A stretch of 64,000 bases of DNA from Streptomyces bathyalis (GTDB lineage Bacteria; Actinomycetota; Actinomycetes; Streptomycetales; Streptomycetaceae). The notes beneath the pieces were generated by a model. That model was not told where the DNA came from. It ran no database searches and saw only the letters and a program-made list of their open reading frames with translations. Shown piece by piece: positions 37,001-45,707 of this stretch (its first letter is position 1; every line of letters starts with the position of its first letter). Location of the stretch: the NCBI RefSeq assembly GCF_015910445.1, contig NZ_CP048882.1, forward strand, positions 2,480,001-2,544,000, written 5' to 3'. A program made the position numbers and the translations under genes.

Positions 37001-37869
37001 GATGCGTCTCCTTCCGTTCCGAAGGCTCCGTCCGCTCGACCCGATCCCTCCGTTCCGTCCATCAGCCGCCGGATGAAGGCCGCGGAGCGGTCCGGCGGAA
37101 GCGCCGAGTCGCGCAGCACGTCGCAGGAGAGGCGGAGCCTGTCCACGTCCTCGCAGCCCTCGACCAGCTCCCCCGACCAGGCACCCTCGGTGTAGGCCAC
37201 GGTCGAGCCGTCCGGCATCCACAGCACCGTCAGCGAACTGCCGAGCAGATGCTGCAGACCGGACGCGAACGGCAGCACCTGCAACGTGACCACGGGCAGG
37301 CGCGAGATCTCGAGCAGTCGCTCCAGCTGCCTCCTCCAGGCGGCCGGATCCCTCAACTGCCGCCGCAGCACGGCCTCGTCCAGTACCACCACGAAGCGCG
37401 GCGCACCGTCGCCGACGAGCAGGCCCTGACGGCCGACCCGGGCGGCGGCCTGCTCCTCCAGCTCCTCCTCGTTGCCGAGCCGCGCCGTACGGAGCTGCTC
37501 GCGCGCGTACTCCTCGGTCTGGAACAGCCCGGGCACCGTGGCCGCCGCGTACTCGTGGCGCACGGTGGCCCGTCGCTCCAGCTCCATGAAGCGCCTGAAC
37601 CGGTCGCGGAAGACCGCGTCCCGGGCCAGCTCCCACAGCTCGCCCAGGTGCCCGCCGGAGCCGTAGACCTCGTCAAGGGCCGCGAACACCACGGACGTGC
37701 CGAGCAGTTCGCCTCGCTCCAGCTGACGCAGATATGCGGTTCCGTACGCCGTGGCGGCCGCCAGCTCCCCGAGCGACCTTCCCGAGCGCTGCCTCAGGCG
37801 TGCCGCCTCCGCCGCCAGTACGAGCCGGGCCGACGGCCTGCCCCCCTGACCGGACCTGCGTGCGGGCAT
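36997..37869 (-). CDS. Scr1-type helix-turn-helix regulator (DUF5753)
   Basis: 290 residues. Residues 15-75 form an XRE-type HTH (LVLAAEAARLRQRSGRSLGE, LRQLERGELLGTSVVFAALD). The remainder is DUF5753: WELARDAVFRDRFRRFMELE, TVPGLFQTEEYAREQLRTAR, VGRQGLLVGDGAPRFVVVLD and FIRRLMDG. GGGGGAG lies upstream of ATG 37869. It overlaps the DUF397 gene by ATGA. Such pairs behave like regulatory toxin-antitoxin-type modules in actinobacteria. Confidence 0.92.
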   Translation of the reverse strand: MPARRSGQGGRPSARLVLAAEAARLRQRSGRSLGELAAATAYGTAYLRQLERGELLGTSVVFAALDEVYGSGGHLGELWELARDAVFRDRFRRFMELERRATVRHEYAAATVPGLFQTEEYAREQLRTARLGNEEELEEQAAARVGRQGLLVGDGAPRFVVVLDEAVLRRQLRDPAAWRRQLERLLEISRLPVVTLQVLPFASGLQHLLGSSLTVLWMPDGSTVAYTEGAWSGELVEGCEDVDRLRLSCDVLRDSALPPDRSAAFIRRLMDGTEGSGRADGAFGTEGDAS

Positions 37870-38036
37870 TGGCGACTCCCCCTGATCCGCTGCGTGACGT
37901 GCTTCCACTTCAGCCCTATCGGGCGGGCCTGCGTGCGAACAACCCGTTTTCGGGACGGATATGCGCTCAACCCGCTCGCCTCTCACTGCGTCAGCCGTAA
38001 CGGTGACCAAGTTCCGGTATGGGGTGGGGGCGGACA

Positions 38037-40124
38037 ATGGCGTACAGGACGGAGGAGAGACCTCGTCCCGACCGGGCGGGCGCGGTCACGGTCGCCGACA
38101 CGGGGACGGGAACAGACACGGACGACTCCCCGGGCCAGGGCACGGACGAGGGCACGGAGGCGGGCCCGGGCAGTGGCACGAGCACCGCGCAGGCGACCGG
38201 CACCGCCCCGATCGCACGGCCCGGTCCCGGCGTCGGCGGGAAGCCGCAGCCGGCGCATCCGCCCGGCCCCGGGCACCCGGAAGCCCACCCGGAGCCGGCC
38301 CCGGAACACCGCCCGCAGGGCGAGCCGCAACCCACGGGCCCCCCGCCCCGCCTCGGCCGGGGGCTGGGCCCCGTCGCCTCCCGGCTTGTTGCCGTGGCCC
38401 GTCGCCCGTACTGGCAGCGCCCCGACCCGGCCTGGCTCGTACGACGCTGGCCGGACCTTTGCGGTACGTGCCTCGCCACCGTCTTCTTCTGGCTCTCCCT
38501 GACGCCGTCCCTGGTGCCGCGCCCCTGGCTGCTTCAGGGCGTCATCGGCGGCATCACCGCCGCGATCGGCTATGCGATCGGCGCCCTGCTCGGCCGGCTC
38601 GTACGCCTCGCCCTTCTGCCGGCCTGCCGACGGCGCCTCCCCCGGCTCGTGAGCGAGCGCGCCCGGGCCCGCGCCTGGCAGGCGTACTACGTGGCCGCTC
38701 TCGGACTCACCGTCCTCGCCCTGTCCGAAAGCGCCCGCATGCAGCGGGAGTTGAGGGCTCTGCAGGATCTCCCCGAGACGCTGACGTGGCACTCCATGAT
38801 GATCACCCTGATGGCGCTGACCCTCTGCGGTCTGCTGCTGTTCCTGGCCCGCGCCGTACGGCTGGGCACCCGCACGCTGATACGGGGCCTGTGCCGCTTC
38901 GTGCCGCGTCCGGTCGCCGTCGTCGCCGGACTGCTGATCAGCGCGACGGCGGTGGTCGTGGGCACGCGGGACGTGGTCTTCGACCGCGGGGTCGTCGACG
39001 TGGTGGCTCAGGTGGCGGAGAGCACGGACCGCGGCACCAAGGACGGCGTCGTCCAGTCGGGCTCCCGCTTCGTCTCGGGAAGCCCTCACTCCCTGGTCAC
39101 CTGGCGTGAACTGGGTTATCAGGGCCGCAACTTCACCGGCTCCACGCCCACCGCCCGCCGGATCAGCCAGGTCACGCACCGCACGGCCAAGGAGCCGGTG
39201 CGGGTGTACGTGGGCAGACGCGCGTTCGAGGGCGGGGGCGCGAACGAGGCCGAAGCCTACGAGGCCGGCGCCGAGTTGGCCGTGGCGGAACTGGAGCGCA
39301 CGGGCGGGTTCGACCGCGAGGTGCTGGCGATCGCGGGCACGACCGGCATGGGCTGGGTCAACTCGACGGACGCCGAGCCGCTGGAGTACCTGCACGGCGG
39401 CGACACGGCCATCGTCGCGATGCAGTACTCGTTCCTGCCCAGTTGGCTCTCCTTCGTCGTCGACAAGGAACAGGCCGGGCGGGCCAACCGGGCGCTGGTG
39501 AAGGCCGTTCGGGAGCGCTGGCTGGAGGAGCCGGTGAACGGCCGTCCCCGGCTGCTCGTCTTCGGCGAGAGCCTCGGCGCGTACGGGATAGAGGCGGCCT
39601 TCGACGGCCCGGGCGATCTGCTCTCGAAGGTGGACGGCGCCTTCCTGGCCGGCACGCCCGGCTACTCACCGATCCGCAGGGAGATCACCGCTCACCGCGA
39701 CGCCGGCAGCCCGGTGTGGCGCCCGCAGTACGAGCGCGGCAGGCACTTCCGCTTCGCGCAGTGGCCGGCGAAGGACCTGGCCCGCCCCCGAGGGCCGTGG
39801 CAAGAACCGCGGGTGGTCCATCTCCAGAACGCCTCAGACCCGATCGCGTGGTGGTCGTGGAGCCTGGCGATAGAGCGGCCGCGTTGGCTGCGTGAACCGC
39901 TCGGGCCGGACATCACGGAGGAGGTCGGCTGGTTCCCCTTCGTCACCTTCTGGCAGACGACGGTGGACCTCGCCGTCTCCTACGACGTCGACGCCCCGCA
40001 CGGACACCGCTACGGGACCGGCTCGGTCGAGGCATGGACCGCGGTCGCACCGCCCGACGGCTGGAGCGCAGCGGACCACCACCGCCTCAAGCGGTACATG
40101 GAGCGGCGGAAAGCGCCCTACTGA
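38037..40124 (+). CDS. Alpha/beta-hydrolase family membrane protein (DUF2319-type)
   Basis: 695 residues: a Gly/Pro/Thr-rich start (about 1-120), a membrane domain with four or so helices (LCGTCLATVFFWLSLTPSLV, GVIGGITAAIGYAIGALLG, MITLMALTLCGLLLFLARAV), and a catalytic alpha/beta-hydrolase domain with nucleophile elbow VFGESLGAYGIEAAF and His in APHGHRYGTGSVEAW. This matches the PF10081/PF15420 architecture of actinobacterial membrane esterases of unknown substrate. ATG 38037 is used; an upstream ATG at 38019 is in frame. Confidence 0.88.
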   Translation: MAYRTEERPRPDRAGAVTVADTGTGTDTDDSPGQGTDEGTEAGPGSGTSTAQATGTAPIARPGPGVGGKPQPAHPPGPGHPEAHPEPAPEHRPQGEPQPTGPPPRLGRGLGPVASRLVAVARRPYWQRPDPAWLVRRWPDLCGTCLATVFFWLSLTPSLVPRPWLLQGVIGGITAAIGYAIGALLGRLVRLALLPACRRRLPRLVSERARARAWQAYYVAALGLTVLALSESARMQRELRALQDLPETLTWHSMMITLMALTLCGLLLFLARAVRLGTRTLIRGLCRFVPRPVAVVAGLLISATAVVVGTRDVVFDRGVVDVVAQVAESTDRGTKDGVVQSGSRFVSGSPHSLVTWRELGYQGRNFTGSTPTARRISQVTHRTAKEPVRVYVGRRAFEGGGANEAEAYEAGAELAVAELERTGGFDREVLAIAGTTGMGWVNSTDAEPLEYLHGGDTAIVAMQYSFLPSWLSFVVDKEQAGRANRALVKAVRERWLEEPVNGRPRLLVFGESLGAYGIEAAFDGPGDLLSKVDGAFLAGTPGYSPIRREITAHRDAGSPVWRPQYERGRHFRFAQWPAKDLARPRGPWQEPRVVHLQNASDPIAWWSWSLAIERPRWLREPLGPDITEEVGWFPFVTFWQTTVDLAVSYDVDAPHGHRYGTGSVEAWTAVAPPDGWSAADHHRLKRYMERRKAPY

Positions 40125-40278
40125 CCCGGCCCGACGCCCAAGGGACCGCCGAGCCCGGCCCGTTCCGGACACAGCACCCGGCACGAACCCGAGCTGCCGT
40201 CCGGACGAGGGCACTTCAGCCGGCCACGCCGGGGCCCGCACCGCTACCGCACGGCAGGGCCAGGGGCGGGCCCGCGCG

Positions 40279-41784
40279 CTACTTCCGCGGGCCGTCGGGC
40301 CCCTTCGGCTCACCCGTGCCAGGACCGTCCTCCGGAGGCGGCGGCCCGTCCGCGGACTCCGTCGGGGGCGCGCCCGGCTCCGTCGAGACACCCGTGCCAC
40401 GGCCCGTCCTGCCCCCATGGCCCTTGCCGGGCTTGCCCGTTCCGGCGCCGGCGGCTGCGGCGTCGCCAGGTCCGGCACCGCCCGCGATGGCCGGTCCCGC
40501 CGGAAGCGGTACGCCCATGGCCTGCCCCTCGGAGTACGCCCGCAGATAGCTCGTCACCGTGTTGAGCACCGCGACGAGAGGCACCGCGACGACCGCTCCG
40601 GGAATCCCCGCGATGAGGCTGCCGCCGGTGACCGCCAGCACCACGGCCAGCGGATGCACCCGCACCAGCCGGCCCAGGATGAACGGCTGGAGGATGTGGC
40701 TCTCGATCTGCTGCACGAGAAGCACCACACCGAGTACGAGCAGCCCCGTCAAAGGCCCGTTGGTGACGAGCGCGACGAGCACGGCCAGCGCGCCGGAGAC
40801 GACGGCACCGACGATCGGCACGAACGCGAAGATGAAGATGAGGACGGCGAGCGGCACCGCCAGCGGCACCTCGAGGATGTAGATGCCGACGCCGATGAAG
40901 ATCGCGTCGATCATGGCGACTATCACGGTCCCCCGTACGTACCCGGTCAGCGTGACCCACGCCCTCGGTCCGGCGCCCGCGACGCCCTCGCGTGCACCGC
41001 GCGGCACCAGCTTGAGGAACCAGTCCCAGATGCGGGGCCCGTCGTAGAGCAGGAAGAGGGTGATGAACATCGTCAGCACCGCACCGGAGAGGAACTCCAG
41101 CAGGACGGTGACGCCTTCGAGCCCGGCGGAGGTGACCTCCTGGCTGTTGTCACCCAGCCACTGGCTGAGGTTCTTGGCGACATCGTTGACCTGGTTCTCC
41201 GACACGTGGAAGGGGCCCTGGATCGCCCAGCGCTTCCCCTCCTCGATGGCGTCCTGCACCCGCTCGGTGAGGGTCGGCAGGTTCTCCGTCACCTGCCAGA
41301 CCACGAACCAGCCGACCAGGCCCATCACGACGAAGCCGGTGATGAAGGTGATGGCGGTGGCGAATCCGCGTGCGACGCGGTGACGCTTGAGCCGGGCGAC
41401 CGTCGGCTGCAGCAGCGCGGTCACGAGCAGCCCTGCGGAGAACGAGAGCACGAGCAAGCTGATCGAGCTGATGACCTGTATCAGCACCCACACGACACCC
41501 GCGAGGATCAGCAGCCGCCACCCTGCCTCGGCCGCGACCCGCACCCCCCAGGGCACCGCCGCGGCCGGCGCGGGCCTGCCGCCCCCGGTGCCCGTCGGGC
41601 GTTCGGCGGGTGTGGCGGGCGGTCCGGCGGGCGCTGAAGCAGAGGGAGCGTCCGGCTGCGAACCCGACCCGCCCCCGGGCCTGGTGATCGCCTGCTCCTT
41701 CGCCAGCTGCTCCTCGCGCCGTTTCGCGACGCGTGCCGCCATGCGCGCCACGCTGTCCCGGAGCCTGTCCACCCTGCTCGTCAT
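40279..41784 (-). CDS. AI-2E family transporter (putative permease)
   Basis: 501 residues with eight predicted helices of the AI-2E/PerM family (GWRLLILAGVVWVLIQVISS, FATAITFITGFVVMGLVGWF, GAVLTMFITLFLLYDGPRIW, VLIFIFAFVPIVGAVVSGAL, PLAVVLAVTGGSLIAGIPG). N- and C-terminal ends are long, Pro/Gly-rich and cytosolic. Members include Na+/H+ antiporter-like exporters and the AI-2 exporter; substrate here unknown. ATG 41784 starts a conserved helix. Confidence 0.92.
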   Translation of the reverse strand: MTSRVDRLRDSVARMAARVAKRREEQLAKEQAITRPGGGSGSQPDAPSASAPAGPPATPAERPTGTGGGRPAPAAAVPWGVRVAAEAGWRLLILAGVVWVLIQVISSISLLVLSFSAGLLVTALLQPTVARLKRHRVARGFATAITFITGFVVMGLVGWFVVWQVTENLPTLTERVQDAIEEGKRWAIQGPFHVSENQVNDVAKNLSQWLGDNSQEVTSAGLEGVTVLLEFLSGAVLTMFITLFLLYDGPRIWDWFLKLVPRGAREGVAGAGPRAWVTLTGYVRGTVIVAMIDAIFIGVGIYILEVPLAVPLAVLIFIFAFVPIVGAVVSGALAVLVALVTNGPLTGLLVLGVVLLVQQIESHILQPFILGRLVRVHPLAVVLAVTGGSLIAGIPGAVVAVPLVAVLNTVTSYLRAYSEGQAMGVPLPAGPAIAGGAGPGDAAAAGAGTGKPGKGHGGRTGRGTGVSTEPGAPPTESADGPPPPEDGPGTGEPKGPDGPRK

Positions 41785-41899
41785 CCAGCTTCCTCCGCCC
41801 CCGGGCACATGACCCGCTGCCGTTGAGTGACGACGTTACCGGCGTAAAGGTTGCTTCCGGGACGGGGGCACGATGATGTTCACGACCCGGTCACGGCAA

Positions 41900-41939
41900 A
41901 CGCTCACCCCCGGCCCTGGCTCGGAACGGGGGTGAGCGT
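41900..41939 (-). terminator. Perfect 13-bp hairpin after the transglycosylase gene
   Basis: ACGCTCACCCCCG (41900-41912) pairs perfectly with CGGGGGTGAGCGT (41927-41939) around a 14-nt loop, 52 nt after the stop at 41992. Read leftward it is followed by TTGCCGTG. It separates this gene from the AI-2E gene. Confidence 0.8.
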
Positions 41940-41991
41940 CGAAGCTTGTGAAGTTGTACGGCTCAGGGCCGGGCCGCAACGGCCGCCCTGG

Positions 41992-42669
41992 TCAGTACCA
42001 GTTGTTGGCCTGCCAGAAGTCCCAGGCACCGCAAGCGCTGCCGTACCGGTCGTTCATGTAGTTCAGGCCCCACTTGATCTGGGTGGCGGGGTTGGTCCGC
42101 CAGTCGGCCCCGGCGGAAGCCATCTTGGAACCCGGGAGCGCCTGCACGAGCCCGTAGGCACCCGAACTGGCGTTGCTCGCCCGGTAGTTCCAGCCCGACT
42201 CGCGCTCCACGATCTCCGAGAAGCACTGGAAGTTGGACCCGCCGACGATCTTCTGGGCCATCGACTTGACTTCGGCAACCGTGTACGAGGACTGCGCGGG
42301 GAAGTCGCCTGCGTCCGCGCGAGCGGCGGAACGGCTCGCTTCGGCGGCCTCGCGCTCCTTGGCCGCCTTCTCCTCGGCCGCCTTCTTGGCCGCGGCCTTC
42401 TCGGCTGCCTTCTTGCGCGCTTCTTCCGCTGCGGCCTTCTTCGCCTCGGCGTGGGCGGTGTCCGCCTGCTGCGTCAGGGAAGCGGTCTGTACCCGGGCCT
42501 GCTGACCCGCCGGTATGTCTTCGAGGAGCGTCGAGTCAGCAGCGGTGGCCTCGACATCGTTCGTCGTCTGACCCTGCTGACTTCCGGAGGCCACACCGAC
42601 GACAGCGCCGACGGTGGTGACCGCGGTGGCGGACGCCACTGCGAATCCCCGGACGGAGATCCGAGTCAC
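41992..42669 (-). CDS. Secreted transglycosylase SLT-domain protein
   Basis: 225 residues. A Sec-type signal peptide (VRGFAVASATAVTTVGAVVG) is followed by an Ala/Lys/Glu coiled-coil linker (AEAKKAAAEEARKKAAEKAA) and a C-terminal lytic-transglycosylase-like domain: FSEIVERESGWNYRASN with catalytic Glu, SSGAYGLVQALPGSKMASAG and KWGLNYMNDRYGSACGAWDF. It probably cleaves peptidoglycan in growth or spore germination. GTG 42669 is preferred because AAGGA lies 6 nt upstream; an ATG at 42684 is in frame. Its leader has unusual potential secondary structure. Confidence 0.92.
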   Translation of the reverse strand: MTRISVRGFAVASATAVTTVGAVVGVASGSQQGQTTNDVEATAADSTLLEDIPAGQQARVQTASLTQQADTAHAEAKKAAAEEARKKAAEKAAAKKAAEEKAAKEREAAEASRSAARADAGDFPAQSSYTVAEVKSMAQKIVGGSNFQCFSEIVERESGWNYRASNASSGAYGLVQALPGSKMASAGADWRTNPATQIKWGLNYMNDRYGSACGAWDFWQANNWY

Positions 42670-42687
42670 ACGGTTTCCTTCCAACGT

Positions 42688-42910
42688 GCCCGCTCGATGA
42701 CCGCGCGGGCGCCGATCGTGCCCCTGGCGCTGACCTCCTGGAACTCGTCACCGGAGATACGGGCCCGTAGGACCCTCCTTGGGCTGGGAGGGCCGCGTGG
42801 TTCTTCGGGCGGCATACGGCGTGACTGCTTTTCAGTTCTGTATTGCTCTGTGGTGCAGCACCATTGCTGGTACCGGTGTGCCGTATGCGGGGCCTGACAG
42901 GAACCACACC
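42688..42910 (-). ncRNA. Candidate structured 5' leader (riboswitch-like) of the transglycosylase gene
   Basis: Read on the minus strand, several complementary segments nest. GTGGTTC (42901-42907) pairs with GAACCAC (42797-42803), enclosing GCATACGGC (42880-42888) with GCCGTATGC (42812-42820), enclosing TGGTGC-a-GCACCA (42851-42863). GGTGTG (42905-42910) can instead pair with CACACC (42875-42880), which excludes the outer stem. Downstream follow a CCCTCC/GGAGGG hairpin (42770-42794), the palindrome TACGGGCCCGTA (42758-42769) and GCCCGC/GCGGGC (42688-42710) near the start codon. The central part is less GC-rich than its neighbours. I could not match the c-di-AMP (ydaO) consensus. Region 42911-43087 shows nothing else. 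Confidence 0.5.
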
Positions 42911-43087
42911 CTGCCGGAAGCGAGTGGGCTGAGGCAATTCTGTGTTGAGTGGGATAGGTCACACCTGGTTTGGCTGTCACATTGCCCGGAAACACGCGCG
43001 CGCGGCGGTTCCAGGGTCTAAAGTGCCGCGGCCCAACGGTCCCCCGAACGAGGGAACGAGGGCGGAAAAGCCGTTGAACAGCGTTGA

Positions 43088-43115
43088 CGCCGGCCGCCCT
43101 TGAGGACGGCCGGCG
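43088..43115 (-). terminator. Hairpin after phoH
   Basis: CGCCGGCCG (43088-43096) pairs perfectly with CGGCCGGCG (43107-43115) around a 10-nt loop, 31 nt after the phoH stop. No T run follows. Confidence 0.7.
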
Positions 43116-43145
43116 CCTGACACCCGGCAAACGGGATGACTCCCC

Positions 43146-44465
43146 TCAGATGTGTGTCTCTTCGAGCATCTCCGTCACAAGCGCCGCGATCGGCGACCTT
43201 TCGGACCTGCTGAGCGTGATGTGCGAGAAGAGGGGGTGCCCCTTCAACTTCTCCACCACGGCGACGACTCCGTCGTACCTTCCCACGCGCAGATTGTCCC
43301 GCTGTGCCACGTCATGGGTGAGAACGACCCGTGATCCGGCGCCGATCCGGGAGAGAACCGTCAGCAGCACGTTCCGCTCCAGCGACTGCGCCTCGTCGAC
43401 GATCACGAACGCGTCGTGCAGCGACCGGCCGCGGATGTGCGTGAGCGGCAGCACCTCGAGCATGCCCCGCTCGACGACCTCCTCGATCACCTCGCGGCTC
43501 GTGACCGCGGAGAGCGTGTCGAAGACGGCCTGCGCCCACGGGTTCATCTTCTCGGCCTCGGTGCCCGGCAGATAGCCGAGATCCTGGCCGCCGACCGCGT
43601 ACAGCGGACGGAAGACCATCACCTTCCGGTGCTGACGGCGCTCCAGCACCGCCTCCAGCCCGGCGCAGAGCGCGAGCGCACTCTTGCCCGTACCGGCTCG
43701 GCCTCCCATGGAGATGATGCCCACCTCGGGGTCCAGCAGCATGTCCAGAGCGATGCGCTGCTCGGCGCTGCGGCCCTTGATTCCGAACGCCTCGCGGTCG
43801 CCCCGTACGAGCTTGATACGGCCCTGCGGCGTGACCCGCCCCAGCGCCTTCCCCTTCTCCGAGTGGAGCACCAGGCCCGTGTGGACGGGGAGTTCGGCGG
43901 CCTCCGCCACGAACACGCTCTCGGCGGCGAAGAGTTCGTCGATCTCCTCCCCCGGCAGTGTCAGCTCGGACATGCCGGTCCAGCCGGACTCGGTGATGGC
44001 GAGCTCCGCGCGGTACTCCTCCGCGTGAAGCCCGACGGACGACGCCTTGATGCGCAGCGGCAGATCCTTGGAGACGACAGTGACGTCGAACCCCTCTGCC
44101 TGGAGGTTCCTCGCCACGGCGAGGATCCGCGAGTCGTTGTCCTCCAGCCGGAAGCCGGCGGGGAGGACACCCGGGTCCGAATGGTTCAGCTCGACGCGGA
44201 GCGAACCGCCCACGTCGCCGATCGGAAGGGGGGCGTCCAGGCGGCCGTACTTGACGCGGTATTCATCCAGCCTCCTCAGCGCCTGCCGGGCGAAATAGCC
44301 CAGTTCCGGGTGATGCCGCTTTGCCTCCAACTCGGTCACGACGACGACGGGCAGCACGACTTCGTGCTCCTCGAATCGGTCCATCGCCATCGGGTCTGCG
44401 AGCAGCACGCTGGTGTCGATGACATACGTGCGCCGGTCGGCTTCGTTGCGCTTTTTGCTTGTCAC
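43146..44465 (-). CDS. PIN-domain/PhoH-type ATPase
   Basis: 439 residues. The N-terminal PIN nuclease domain (1-150) has [12 protein letters not shown] (D17), VVTELEAKR and [14 protein letters not shown]. The C-terminal PhoH ATPase has Walker [17 protein letters not shown] (254-), [36 protein letters not shown] and [21 protein letters not shown]-PhoH (PhoH2-type) proteins are RNA helicase/ribonucleases. GTG 44465 is used; the preceding codon is also GTG. Confidence 0.94.
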   Translation of the reverse strand: MTSKKRNEADRRTYVIDTSVLLADPMAMDRFEEHEVVLPVVVVTELEAKRHHPELGYFARQALRRLDEYRVKYGRLDAPLPIGDVGGSLRVELNHSDPGVLPAGFRLEDNDSRILAVARNLQAEGFDVTVVSKDLPLRIKASSVGLHAEEYRAELAITESGWTGMSELTLPGEEIDELFAAESVFVAEAAELPVHTGLVLHSEKGKALGRVTPQGRIKLVRGDREAFGIKGRSAEQRIALDMLLDPEVGIISMGGRAGTGKSALALCAGLEAVLERRQHRKVMVFRPLYAVGGQDLGYLPGTEAEKMNPWAQAVFDTLSAVTSREVIEEVVERGMLEVLPLTHIRGRSLHDAFVIVDEAQSLERNVLLTVLSRIGAGSRVVLTHDVAQRDNLRVGRYDGVVAVVEKLKGHPLFSHITLSRSERSPIAALVTEMLEETHI

Positions 44466-44837
44466 CACGGGTGGACGAACCCCCTCGGAAGAGGTCGGGG
44501 TGCGACGGCGTCGCAAGGGAAGAGACCGGTCCGGACCCGCGCGGAGCGGGCCGTGCACCGGCCCTCCGCGACATCCCAGTCGCCGCAGAACTCCTGCGGC
44601 GGTCCGTGGTCTGCAATCGGGCCTCCCGGCGGCCGGAGCCTGTGGAGGGCACCAGCCATGAGGGGATATTCCCCCGGGTGAGCGCAAGCATGCAATGGCA
44701 TATGCGGAGCGCCCCGCCAGGGTGACCTCGACAACCCCTGCCGGGGACCTGGCCCTGCTCACGGGCCGGAACGCGCTCCAGTGCCGGGAGACGGGCCTCT
44801 CCGGGGCCTGGCGCACCGATGCTCGGAGGGGCTCGGG
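44466..44837. other. Intergenic region between phoH and the prenyltransferase gene
   Basis: This 372-nt stretch contains no supported gene. It must hold the phoH promoter and leader. Two small hairpins are visible: CGCCGCAG-aactc-CTGCGGCG (44581-44601) and GGGGA-tat-TCCCC (44662-44674). Either may lie in the phoH 5' UTR; no function is assigned. Confidence 0.4.
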
Positions 44838-45638
44838 TCAGTTCCCGTAGCGCCGGTGGCGTGCCGCGTAATCACGCAGGGCACGCAGGAAATCGACCTT
44901 GCGGAAGGCCGGCCAGAAAACCTCGCAGAAGTAGTACTCCGAGTGGGCGCTCTGCCAGAGCATGAAGCCCGACAGCCGCTGCTCGCCGCTGGTGCGGATG
45001 ACCAGGTCCGGATCGGGCTGGCCACGGGTGTAGAGGTGCTCGGAGATGTCCTCGACAGTCAGGGTCTCCGCCAGCTCGTCCAGCCTCGTACCGCCCGCGG
45101 CACGGTCGGCGAGCAGCGAGCGGACGGCGTCGGTGATCTCCTGTCGGCCGCCGTAGCCGACGGCCACGTTGACCAGCACCCCGTCGATGTCGCCGGCCTT
45201 CTCCTCGGCCTTCTTCAGTACCTGCTGCGTACGGTCCGGCAGGAGATCCAGCTGGCCGACGTGGTGGACGCGCCAGCGGCCGTCGGCGGCCAGGTCCCGC
45301 ACGGTGTCCTCGATGATGCCGAGCAGCGGCAGGAGCTCGTTCTCCGCGCGGTTGAGGTTGTCCGTGGAGAGCAGCCACAGCGTGACGACCTTGACGTCCG
45401 TCTCCTCGCACCAGCCGAGCAGCTCGCGGATCTTCTCCGCGCCCGCCTGATGGCCCTGCTCCGTCGTGCCGCCCGAGGCCCGCGCCCAGCGCCGGTTGCC
45501 GTCCAGGATCACACCGATGTGCTTGGGCACCTGGTCGGTGTCGAGGCGGTACTCCACCCGGCGGGCATAGAGCCTGTACGCCAGGTCGCGAAGCTTCTTG
45601 TAAATGGTCGGCCCCTCCTTCGGCGAGTCCGGGACCAT
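44838..45638 (-). CDS. Isoprenyl (cis-prenyl) transferase, UppS type
   Basis: 266 residues from ATG 45638. Catalytic and substrate-binding residues are KHIGVILDGNRRWARA, TTEQGHQAGAEKI, LWLLSTDNLNRAENEL, NVAVGYGGRQEITDAV, DLVIRTSGEQRLSGFMLWQS and YFCEVFWPAFRKVDFLRAL. It makes cis-polyprenyl diphosphates for cell-wall carriers. Family members normally begin near (M)xLRDLxYxLYARR; the matching codon here is ATT at 45605, preceded by an excellent AAGGAGG 8 nt upstream. The true start is therefore uncertain. Confidence 0.94.
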   Translation of the reverse strand: MVPDSPKEGPTIYKKLRDLAYRLYARRVEYRLDTDQVPKHIGVILDGNRRWARASGGTTEQGHQAGAEKIRELLGWCEETDVKVVTLWLLSTDNLNRAENELLPLLGIIEDTVRDLAADGRWRVHHVGQLDLLPDRTQQVLKKAEEKAGDIDGVLVNVAVGYGGRQEITDAVRSLLADRAAGGTRLDELAETLTVEDISEHLYTRGQPDPDLVIRTSGEQRLSGFMLWQSAHSEYYFCEVFWPAFRKVDFLRALRDYAARHRRYGN

Positions 45639-45707
45639 TGAACCTTACTGCGGGTGAAGCCCCTGGATGAAGCCGGGCCGCTTCGGCCCTGCTGATAGGA
45701 AGGGCCC

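Noticed and set aside
42688-42910. Calling the leader a ydaO (c-di-AMP) riboswitch outright
   Set aside because: The conserved GGGGGACCC and GGGUGAAUCC-type blocks were not found by eye.
42666-43130. Minus-strand frame across the transglycosylase leader
   Set aside because: Composition changes along it and it has many Cys, His and Pro; the structured-leader reading explains the region better.
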